A stretch of DNA of 5,776 nt, from positions 1-5,776 of the forward strand of contig JALNWR010000166.1 in the NCBI GenBank assembly GCA_023230795.1. Direction: 5' to 3'. Source of the stretch: Candidatus Cloacimonadota bacterium (GTDB taxonomy: Bacteria; Cloacimonadota; Cloacimonadia; Cloacimonadales; Cloacimonadaceae). Under the pieces are notes generated by a model. That model did no database searches and was not told the origin of the DNA. It worked only from the letters and a program-made list of their open reading frames with translations. Of the stretch, positions 1 through 5,658 are shown piece after piece. Within the stretch, counting starts at the first letter, position 1; every line of letters starts with the position of its first letter. The translations under genes were made by a program, and so were the position numbers.

Positions 1-262
1 AATCTGGCACATTCACTGCCTGCCCGGCAAGCATGGCTTTGATATCCTGCATAAGGTAATCTTTATCTATCGAATCAGGGTGATCAAAATTGACTTTCCC
101 CCGTTCCTCTGGAGGTAGATGGATAAGGTTTTTGTAATAGTTATCATGAGAAATGATTACGGTCTTCAAGTCTTGTAATCTTCTGCCGATTGCTTTGGCT
201 ATGGTGGTTTTTCCACAGCAGGTTCCACCGGAAATCAGTACTAAGCGGGGGCATTCTTTCAT
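1..262 (-). CDS. udk: Uridine kinase, N-terminal 87 residues (gene runs off the window)
   Basis: Uridine kinase phosphorylates uridine and cytidine to UMP and CMP in the cytoplasm, in pyrimidine salvage. The translated start shows a Walker A loop GGTCCGKTT (G12, G17, K18, T19), then SHDNYY (38-43) and the family segment HLPPEERGKVNFDHPDSID (48-66), which together are very typical of bacterial Udk. Only about 40% of the usual length of roughly 205-210 residues is present; the rest lies beyond position 1. The start is the ATG at 262-260, the first start codon after an in-frame TAA at 280-278, which is also the stop of the kinase gene upstream. The 15-nt gap holds only a weak GGGA as ribosome site, so translation may depend on the upstream gene. 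The odd point is Cys15-Cys16 in the phosphate loop, where small residues such as Ser and Gly are usual. The family call is firm. Confidence 0.93.
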   Translation of the reverse strand, partial: MKECPRLVLISGGTCCGKTTIAKAIGRRLQDLKTVIISHDNYYKNLIHLPPEERGKVNFDHPDSIDKDYLMQDIKAMLAGQAVNVPD

Positions 263-277
263 AAGTTCAATATCCCA

Positions 278-2719
278 TTACTTGTTTTTCTTGAGCAGTT
301 TGCTGATCATACTGTACACGTCATTTACATCCACTGGCTTGGCCAGATAATCATCCATTCCTACGGCCAGGAATCTCTCCCGGTCTCCTGTCATAACAGC
401 AGCGGTGTAAGCTACTATAGGAGTATGCCGCTTTGTGTCCAATTCCATCTCACGGATTTTTTGAGTGGCAGTGATGCCATCCATTTCTGGCATCTGTATG
501 TCCATCAATATCAGGTCATACGGTTCTTTGCCATGCATACCCAAAGCTTCAGTGCCGTTATTGGCAATATCCACAGTCAGACCCCAGGTTTCCAATTGAC
601 GTACTGTAACCTTCTGATTGATAGGTTCATCTTCCACAAGCAGGATTCTGCCAGCAAGCTGTTTTCTAACCGGGATTTTTCTGTGTTCCTGTTCAGGAAT
701 CTGTTCTGGTAATTCCTTATAAGTACTGAAAGGCAAGATGAAAAAGAAACAGCTACCAGTTCCGGGTTCGCTTTCCACCCAGATAAAACCATGCATGAGC
801 CCTACCAAACGCTTTACTATGGCCAGTCCCAGCCCGGTGCCGTTATAGTTTGAACCGATGTAATTTTCACCCTGCGTGTAATTATCAAAGATCTCATTTT
901 GCAATTTGGGATCAATGCCGATGCCGGTATCTGAGACCTTGAAGAGTATGCTCATATCTTTGTCCGAGCTGGTATAAATCTCTGCACTCAGCAGAATCTG
1001 CCCTTCTTCGGTGAATTTCTGAGCGTTTTGCAAGAGGTTGATCAAGATTTGTCTGAGCCTGAGCTGGTCACCTTTTAGCACATCTGGTAAATTTTTATCA
1101 ATATTGGCTTTGATGATCAGGTTTTCTTTGAATATCCGGTGTTCAAACTGTCTGATGATGTCATTTATCAAATAACGGGGATTAAAGTCGCTGAGGATAA
1201 GACCCATTTTGCCGGATTCAATCTTGGAAAAATCCAGGATATCATTAATAATCTTCAGTAAGTTGTGCGAGGAAGAATACATGTTGTCATAGATTTCCAT
1301 CTGATCTGCGCTTGCATCCATCTGCATAAGGACCTGCAGGAAGCCGGTGATACCGTTCAAGGGAGTTCGAATCTCATGACTCATAGTAGCCAGGAAATGA
1401 CTTTTAGCCCTATTGGCGGCCTTGGCTCTCTCTCTCTCATCCAAAAGCTGAAATTCTGTCTTTTTCTGGTCTGTGATATCGATCAGATATCCGTAAAAAC
1501 AACCTTGCTCCCCTTCAGGATCAGGCATACGCCAGCAATAATCCAGGACCCAACGTTGCTGCCCACTTTTGGTTATAGTGCTGTAATGCAGAGTGTAATA
1601 CTCATCCTGGCGCAGAGCATCACTTTCAGCAATTACTCGCTGGCGGTCCTCAGCAAGAATAATGCGCGCAAAATCGTTAAGCTCTCCACAAAGTTCGTCG
1701 GGAGTATAGCCCCATTGCCTGATGTTTTCAGAGATGAAAAGCATATTCATTGGGCTATGAGTCACTTTATACAGGATCACCGGACCATGAGCAAACCCAT
1801 CTTTCCAAGTCTGAATCTCAGTGCTTGACCTTTTTAGTTCGGTCTCACATAAAGCTACTTGAGTCTGCAATTTTTTTAACAGCTTATTACGTTTGCGATA
1901 TAGCAGGATAAAGATGATAAGCAGGGCCAAAAGAGGAATAGAAGCATAAGCTGCTGGCAATGTAATGTATTTGTTTGTTTTAGAATCTGCTTTTATTTGG
2001 GGAAACCACTTGTCGCGCAGTTTTTTAAGTTCGCCTTTACTGTCTAATTCGATCAAAACTGCATCCACTTTTTGGATCAATTCATCATCCAGAGAAGCAA
2101 AACAGTATTCCCGTTGCAGTATCCTTTGCGGCAGTGCTTTGACGTTCTTTAGATTTTGATTTTGGATTATGTGCATGCCCATCATATAATTTATCACGCA
2201 AGCATCAAAATCTCCATTGGTCAGTAGATTGATGGCAATTTCCCCTGAGGGTACCTTGTTTAGCACGCCTTGAAATCCCAAATTGCGTAAATATTCCTCT
2301 GCTATATCTCCCTGCTGGATCGCCATAGAGCTATTTATGATATCTTTTTCACTTAAGATGCCCGAATCTTCCCGGACAAAAATAGCCCGCCAAGTGACCG
2401 TATGTGCACCAGAAAAATAGTATTCTTTGGCGCGCGAAATCGAAAAAGCCATGCCTTGAACCAGGTCTATGCTTCCATCTTCCAGCCAGGATCGTACCAG
2501 TGACCATTTACCCAAGCGAAATTCCGGTTCCATCCCTATCATCTTGCTCACAGTACGACTAAGCTCTACATTGTATCCATCCGGTAAACCATCTTTATTA
2601 ATAAATTCATAAGGAGGATAATCCGAATCCCCGCCAATAATCAGTTTGGCAGGCCCAGCTTCCTGCGCAAAAAGAGAGAGACTAAAAATAACCAATAAAC
2701 AACTAAGCCAATATCTCAT
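278..2719 (-). CDS. Hybrid sensor histidine kinase with periplasmic solute-binding sensor (BvgS/EvgS-like)
   Basis: This 813-residue protein has a signal peptide (1-18, likely cut after LFA) and one solute-binding family 3 (Venus flytrap) domain (about 25-242). A transmembrane helix (251-274) is followed by a charged coiled linker (275-306) and a PAS domain (about 307-417). A HisKA helix pair carries the phospho-acceptor H448 in SHEIRTPLN. The ATPase domain has an N box at N561/N565, DTGIGI at 597-602 and GTGLGL at 627-632. A C-terminal receiver (691-808) has E696/D697, acceptor D740 in LMDIQMPEMDG, T772 and K794. All catalytic residues are present, so it should bind a small periplasmic ligand, possibly an amino acid, autophosphorylate and pass phosphate to its own receiver. 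It has no Hpt or DNA-binding domain, so a separate phosphotransfer protein and regulator must exist elsewhere. BvgS and EvgS carry two flytrap domains; this has one. The start at 2719 has an AAGAGG site inside the photolyase gene, which it overlaps by 17 nt. The ligand is unknown. Confidence 0.95.
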   Translation of the reverse strand: MRYWLSCLLVIFSLSLFAQEAGPAKLIIGGDSDYPPYEFINKDGLPDGYNVELSRTVSKMIGMEPEFRLGKWSLVRSWLEDGSIDLVQGMAFSISRAKEYYFSGAHTVTWRAIFVREDSGILSEKDIINSSMAIQQGDIAEEYLRNLGFQGVLNKVPSGEIAINLLTNGDFDACVINYMMGMHIIQNQNLKNVKALPQRILQREYCFASLDDELIQKVDAVLIELDSKGELKKLRDKWFPQIKADSKTNKYITLPAAYASIPLLALLIIFILLYRKRNKLLKKLQTQVALCETELKRSSTEIQTWKDGFAHGPVILYKVTHSPMNMLFISENIRQWGYTPDELCGELNDFARIILAEDRQRVIAESDALRQDEYYTLHYSTITKSGQQRWVLDYCWRMPDPEGEQGCFYGYLIDITDQKKTEFQLLDERERAKAANRAKSHFLATMSHEIRTPLNGITGFLQVLMQMDASADQMEIYDNMYSSSHNLLKIINDILDFSKIESGKMGLILSDFNPRYLINDIIRQFEHRIFKENLIIKANIDKNLPDVLKGDQLRLRQILINLLQNAQKFTEEGQILLSAEIYTSSDKDMSILFKVSDTGIGIDPKLQNEIFDNYTQGENYIGSNYNGTGLGLAIVKRLVGLMHGFIWVESEPGTGSCFFFILPFSTYKELPEQIPEQEHRKIPVRKQLAGRILLVEDEPINQKVTVRQLETWGLTVDIANNGTEALGMHGKEPYDLILMDIQMPEMDGITATQKIREMELDTKRHTPIVAYTAAVMTGDRERFLAVGMDDYLAKPVDVNDVYSMISKLLKKNK

Positions 2720-4166
2720 CTTTACCTCTTAGAATCAAATCTACCTTACGAAGGTATGCATCCATGTCAAATTTCCTTTTTAATCCAGCAGCATTCATAA
2801 AACGCACCATCCCGAATATTGGCCTTTCTGCCCAGGGACGATCGTGTTTGCCAAAACACCAGGCTATACCTGCATAAGCATTTACGTCCCTACCGTCCAG
2901 CTCATATTTATTGTTTAGGTATAGCAAAATCTCTTGGGCTTCATCCACCGAGGGACACCAGCTCAGCAGGCGTTTACCCCAATACATACGCATATAACCG
3001 TGCATTTTTCCAGAGAATATCATCTGCCTCTGAGCGGCATTCCAATATATGTCATCTGTCTCCCCTTGCTCTAATCTGTCAAGAGAATAATGTTGCTCGC
3101 GAGCATCCATAAGGTGATTGTTCAAAGTTTTACGTGCCCAGTTTGGCAAGCACATAGCAGAGTCATAGTCGGGATTGTAAAAACAAAAATTCATACTAAG
3201 CTCTCGCCTTACTATTAGTTCTTCAGCATAATCTGCCAGGTTTAAGCTGTTTCCTGTAAGTTGCTTTTTGTTCGCTATTAATTGTGGCAGAGTATCTATG
3301 GGGACCTGCCAGGCTTCAAAGACCTTGTGGATGATCTCTAAGGCTGAGATCTGACCAAAATGTAAATAAGGACTCAGCTCACTTGTATAGTCCAGATCAG
3401 GATGATTGCGGTATTGAGCGTAAGCAGATAGCTTTTCCTTGATAAAAAGGCTTAACTTTTTTTGGGCTTGTTCATAACCGCCTGTTATCCCGCCTACTAT
3501 GTCGGGACTGGGGTGCAGCTTCAGTTCACTGCAGGCCCAGGCCCAAAGTGCATCAATATCCAGCATATCATAAGGATAGTGTGCTATGCCTTGCAAATCC
3601 AGATACTGGGGCTCGATATCATAGTGTGGCGGGTCAGGATAGCTGGCCCAATCAGGAAGTTTTGCCACGAGCTTCCTGCGCAAAGTAGCAGCAGTATATT
3701 CTTCTTTGTCCGAAGCCAGATGCACGGGGATAGTGGCCTCAGTATCCAGCTGGACGAGCTCTGTATCAGACAGCAGTTCGCTGCTAAATATTGCATCCCG
3801 CCAAGTTCTTTGCCAGTTCAGATAGCCATGATCAAGCACCAAAAGCCGGGCTTTTTGACCCAGTCTTGGAATAAGCTCGGTTGGCTTTCCCAGCAGAACA
3901 TGAAAGGGGATCTTCCTTTTGGCCAGTCCAACTGCGATCTCCAGCAGAGCTTCGAGCATAAACCGGTAATGCCGCATATTGGCCTCCGGAATCTCATCAC
4001 TCAAAACAAAACAGACTATTAGCCCCAGCTTCAGCTCTTGTGCTTTTGCCACAGCGTAATCAAAAGCAGGGTTACAGTGAATGCGCTGGGCTTGTTGCAT
4101 CCAATAGAGCACGTAGCTGCCGCTAGATTTCGAGCTGGCTTTATACCGTAAAATTCTATCTTTCAT
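2703..4166 (-). CDS. phr: Deoxyribodipyrimidine photolyase, class II (CPD photolyase)
   Basis: This enzyme binds FAD and uses blue or near-UV light to split cyclobutane pyrimidine dimers in DNA. Its 487 residues are close to the usual length for class II enzymes. The N-terminal alpha/beta antenna-type domain opens with YVLYWMQQAQR (18-28), a class II hallmark. The C-terminal FAD domain shows SPYLHFGQIS (265-274), EELIVRREL (315-323), WNAAQ (375-379), GKMHGYMRMYWGKRLLSW (386-403), DGRDVNAYAGIAW (424-436) and KHDRPW (440-445). W375 and W396 sit 21 residues apart, matching the electron-transfer tryptophan dyad W360/W381 known from the Methanosarcina mazei class II enzyme. The ATG at 4166 is the only start codon in this frame after an upstream stop at 4217-4215. 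It has no Shine-Dalgarno and overlaps the stop of a 37-codon frame as ATGA, which suggests translational coupling. Its 3' end overlaps the histidine kinase gene. I see no damage, so it should be active. Confidence 0.96.
   Translation of the reverse strand: MKDRILRYKASSKSSGSYVLYWMQQAQRIHCNPAFDYAVAKAQELKLGLIVCFVLSDEIPEANMRHYRFMLEALLEIAVGLAKRKIPFHVLLGKPTELIPRLGQKARLLVLDHGYLNWQRTWRDAIFSSELLSDTELVQLDTEATIPVHLASDKEEYTAATLRRKLVAKLPDWASYPDPPHYDIEPQYLDLQGIAHYPYDMLDIDALWAWACSELKLHPSPDIVGGITGGYEQAQKKLSLFIKEKLSAYAQYRNHPDLDYTSELSPYLHFGQISALEIIHKVFEAWQVPIDTLPQLIANKKQLTGNSLNLADYAEELIVRRELSMNFCFYNPDYDSAMCLPNWARKTLNNHLMDAREQHYSLDRLEQGETDDIYWNAAQRQMIFSGKMHGYMRMYWGKRLLSWCPSVDEAQEILLYLNNKYELDGRDVNAYAGIAWCFGKHDRPWAERPIFGMVRFMNAAGLKRKFDMDAYLRKVDLILRGKDEILA
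2720..2730 (-). promoter_or_regulatory. Ribosome binding site of the histidine kinase gene, inside the photolyase coding region
   Basis: AAGAGG (2730-2725) lies 5 nt before the kinase ATG and within the last codons of the photolyase frame. It fixes the kinase start and shows that the 17-nt overlap is real rather than a mis-chosen start. The same AAGAGG core with 5-nt spacing precedes the radical SAM gene, so it matches local usage. Confidence 0.75.
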
Positions 4167-4276
4167 TTCAGGTGTGGTGTGCTGCTTTTTTGCTCTATGG
4201 GAAACAGAAAGCTCTCATGGCAAATCATCCTCGTTATGGATGCTCCATGCCTGTTATCAAAAACAATAATATTCAT
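4163..4276 (-). CDS. Possible 37-residue leader ORF coupled to the photolyase gene
   Basis: This short frame starts MNIIVFDNRHGASI and ends STPHLK. Its ATG (4276-4274) overlaps the stop of the 13-codon frame as ATGA, and its TGA (4165-4163) overlaps the photolyase ATG as ATGA. I recognise no domain, signal peptide or membrane segment. It has one cysteine (C19) and no convincing ribosome site, so it would rely on ribosomes that finish the 13-codon frame; a GTG at 4288 is an alternative start with no better site. An A6 run (4191-4186 on this strand) lies near its end. It may be a real small protein, a translated leader whose only job is to deliver ribosomes to the photolyase start, or a chance frame. 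The two exact stop/start overlaps favour translation but do not prove it. Confidence 0.45.
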   Translation of the reverse strand: MNIIVFDNRHGASITRMICHESFLFPIEQKSSTPHLK

Positions 4277-4314
4277 AGTGCTTTGCACCCGTTAATAATC
4301 AATTTATGTTTCAT
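4273..4314 (-). CDS. Possible 13-residue leader peptide (MKHKLIINGCKAL)
   Basis: The frame encodes MKHKLIINGCKAL and stops at TGA 4275-4273. It carries the best ribosome binding site in the gap, AAGGAG (4325-4320), 5 nt before its ATG. It lies just downstream of two candidate promoters and opens the apparent operon. Its stop overlaps the next start as ATGA. There is no run of a single amino acid, so classical amino-acid attenuation is not indicated. A leader that loads ribosomes for the downstream coupled genes, or a small secreted or modified peptide, are both possible. Only the ribosome site and position support translation. Confidence 0.5.
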   Translation of the reverse strand: MKHKLIINGCKAL

Positions 4315-4325
4315 GTTTTCTCCTT
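4315..4325 (-). promoter_or_regulatory. Strong Shine-Dalgarno of the 13-codon leader frame
   Basis: AAGGAG followed by AAAAC and then ATG. It is the closest match to the canonical ribosome site in the photolyase leader. The photolyase start itself is preceded by CACACCTGAA, which has no such match, so this site may serve the whole coupled chain. Confidence 0.65.
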
Positions 4326-4347
4326 CGAATTAAGATTGGTAGATAGC

Positions 4348-4375
4348 ATAATATTGTCAAGGGAAAGCCTCGCAA
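4348..4375 (-). promoter_or_regulatory. Candidate promoter, leader-proximal
   Basis: TTGCGA (4375-4370), a 16-nt spacer and TATTAT (4353-4348) resemble a sigma-70 type promoter. Transcription would start near 4341, about 27 nt before the 13-codon frame. A perfect TTGACA (4360-4355) lies in the spacer but has no good -10 at the usual distance. The call rests on consensus alone, and the sigma preference of this organism is unknown. Confidence 0.35.
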
Positions 4376-4385
4376 AATCTAAGCT

Positions 4386-4413
4386 ATTTTATAGGTCTGT
4401 CTATATTTATCAA
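4386..4413 (-). promoter_or_regulatory. Candidate promoter, distal, with an inverted repeat in its spacer
   Basis: TTGATA (4413-4408), 16 nt, then TAAAAT (4391-4386): each hexamer matches the sigma-70 consensus at five of six positions. Transcription would start near 4379 and read the leader frames, photolyase, kinase and uridine kinase. The spacer is filled by a TATAG/CTATA inverted repeat, a usual place for a repressor site. Confidence 0.4.
4390..4405. promoter_or_regulatory. Inverted repeat TATAG-N6-CTATA, possible operator
   Basis: TATAG (4390-4394) and CTATA (4401-4405) form a 16-bp dyad lying between the -35 and -10 hexamers of the distal candidate promoter, sharing two bases with the -10. 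A bound repressor there would block polymerase. I cannot tie it to a known regulator. Short A/T-rich dyads also arise by chance. Confidence 0.3.
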
Positions 4414-4449
4414 CAAAATGTGGGTATTTTGAGAACAGGCAAGCAGAAA

Positions 4450-4470
4450 CAGCGCTACAAGCTGCGCTTG
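4450..4470 (-). terminator. Weak hairpin after the radical SAM gene, possible terminator
   Basis: AGCGC (4468-4464 on this strand) and GCGCT (4455-4451) can pair around an 8-nt loop about 12 nt after the radical SAM stop. The following TTTCTGCTT is only a poor T-tract. It may end transcription inefficiently or merely stabilise the 3' end. Confidence 0.3.
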
Positions 4471-4481
4471 AGATAAAGGCA

Positions 4482-5528
4482 TCAAAGATAAACTGCCGCT
4501 GCACTCTTGAGTTTTGGTCTTTTCAGCAGATACTGTCGGATGGTGCCCCAATGCAGATAGGACACAGCACGGGAACTGATGGTATAACATGTATTCCAGC
4601 AGCCCGGACATTGGGCAAATTGTGCTTTGGCATCTTTCCATTTCTCGCTTGCAAAAATATCCTTGATGTCATCATTAATCAGATTACCTATGGGTTCAGG
4701 CAGGCAGGTATAAAGGTCTCCGGTTTCATGCACAAAGAATTTGCTGCCGAAAGTAGGTGAGATCATATATGGGCACTGTTTGTGTTTGTGTTTTTGCCAG
4801 CCATCAAAATACCAGAGCGGGGTTTTCAGGTGCTGAGTCTGCTGGATGAGAGGTAAGAGGTTTAGCAGTTCATCCCTGCTTGTTATCTTCATTTCGTCCT
4901 GCTCACGGTGATTTTCTGAGCTATAGCGATACACGTCAATATTGAGATTCCAGCCCAATTCTTTAATTCGCTGGATAATCTCGGGTATCTGATGCAGATT
5001 GATCTGAGATATTACTACTGTAGCGGTGGGTCGATGGGAATAATCTTCTCTTCTTCGGGCTTCATTGATCTTGCGCACTCCTTCTTCTACAATGTTTTGT
5101 ACATCTGTAGCCCCACGTAATTTATCAGCCACATCCGCAAGGCCATCGTAAGAGGTATTGATTCCAATATCGTATTTGCAAGCTAAATCTATCACTCTAT
5201 CTTGCAGTGCTTCAAAGTAATAAAGATTTGTAAGCAGAGCTGTGTTCGTAAACTCATATTTAGCCAGAAGACGGAATATCTCCTCAAGATGGGGATGAAT
5301 TGCCGGCTCTCCTCCAGTTAAATTAATCCGCTTGTTGCCATGCCGCTTGAGTTTTTTCAGGATGGTTTCAAAGTGTTCAAGATCGATGAAAGAGCCATCG
5401 GATTGGGCGGGAATGCCGCACTGCATACAGCTTTGTGTACACATTGAAGTAAGACGGATGGAACAAAAATATAGGGAAGGTATCCTTAAAACAAATTTCT
5501 TCAGATGCCCCAGCTCTATCGCTGCCAT
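4482..5528 (-). CDS. Radical SAM protein with SPASM-like C-terminal cysteines, function unknown
   Basis: The 348-residue protein carries the radical SAM cluster motif CTQSCMQC (C30, C34, C37), followed by NLTGGEP (69-75), the usual SAM-binding GGEP. It should reductively cleave S-adenosylmethionine to a 5'-deoxyadenosyl radical in the cytoplasm. The C-terminal part has C252, then GDLYTC (G270-x4-C275), then CPGCWNTC (C307, C310, C314). This resembles the SPASM/twitch region that holds auxiliary iron-sulfur clusters, though with fewer cysteines than a full SPASM domain. The last 34 residues are basic and lack cysteine. Substrate is unknown: peptide modification is common in SPASM proteins, but no obvious precursor gene adjoins it, and an envelope-related role is equally possible. 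The start at 5528 is set by AAGAGG 5 nt upstream; the frame stays open back to 5622 without another ATG, GTG or TTG. It appears to be its own transcription unit. Confidence 0.9.
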   Translation of the reverse strand: MAAIELGHLKKFVLRIPSLYFCSIRLTSMCTQSCMQCGIPAQSDGSFIDLEHFETILKKLKRHGNKRINLTGGEPAIHPHLEEIFRLLAKYEFTNTALLTNLYYFEALQDRVIDLACKYDIGINTSYDGLADVADKLRGATDVQNIVEEGVRKINEARRREDYSHRPTATVVISQINLHQIPEIIQRIKELGWNLNIDVYRYSSENHREQDEMKITSRDELLNLLPLIQQTQHLKTPLWYFDGWQKHKHKQCPYMISPTFGSKFFVHETGDLYTCLPEPIGNLINDDIKDIFASEKWKDAKAQFAQCPGCWNTCYTISSRAVSYLHWGTIRQYLLKRPKLKSAAAVYL

Positions 5529-5539
5529 ACCGGCCTCTT
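5529..5539 (-). promoter_or_regulatory. Ribosome binding site of the radical SAM gene
   Basis: AAGAGG (5539-5534) followed by CCGGT and ATG. It decides the start, since the frame remains open upstream but offers no other start codon. Confidence 0.7.
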
Positions 5540-5579
5540 GATCAGATTCATTGCTTGTTTCCTCACTTTTTGCATACTG

Positions 5580-5607
5580 ATTATATTTCTTAAAACCATT
5601 TTGTGTA
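5580..5607 (-). promoter_or_regulatory. Candidate promoter of the radical SAM gene, proximal
   Basis: A perfect TATAAT (5585-5580) stands 16 nt after TACACA (5607-5602), a four-of-six -35 match. Transcription would start near 5573 and leave a leader of about 45 nt. It overlaps the distal candidate, so only one of the two may be used. Confidence 0.4.
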
Positions 5608-5625
5608 ATGAGAGTTATTTGTCAA
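5598..5625 (-). promoter_or_regulatory. Candidate promoter of the radical SAM gene, distal
   Basis: A perfect TTGACA (5625-5620) is followed after 16 nt by CAAAAT (5603-5598), a four-of-six -10 match. The start would be near 5591. It lies in the gap between the upstream partial gene and the radical SAM gene, as expected for a separate transcription unit. Confidence 0.35.
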
Positions 5626-5658
5626 GCTAAGCTACAAGCTGGCATTCCCCCATTTTTT

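Noticed and set aside
1265..1828. Plus-strand open frame of 187 codons
   Set aside because: Lies antisense to the HisKA and PAS regions of the histidine kinase, which has clear family motifs in its own frame. The antisense product resembles no family.
3462..4022. Plus-strand open frame of 186 codons
   Set aside because: Antisense to the photolyase N-terminal half; a shadow of a well-supported gene.
4355..4360. Perfect TTGACA as a -35 box
   Set aside because: At 16-18 nt downstream the sequence gives only poor -10 matches such as AATCTT, so it is noted within another candidate promoter rather than listed alone.
4384..4641. Minus-strand open frame of 85 codons over the end of the radical SAM gene
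   Set aside because: It overlaps the CPGCWNTC region in another frame, has no ribosome site and would run into the promoter region.
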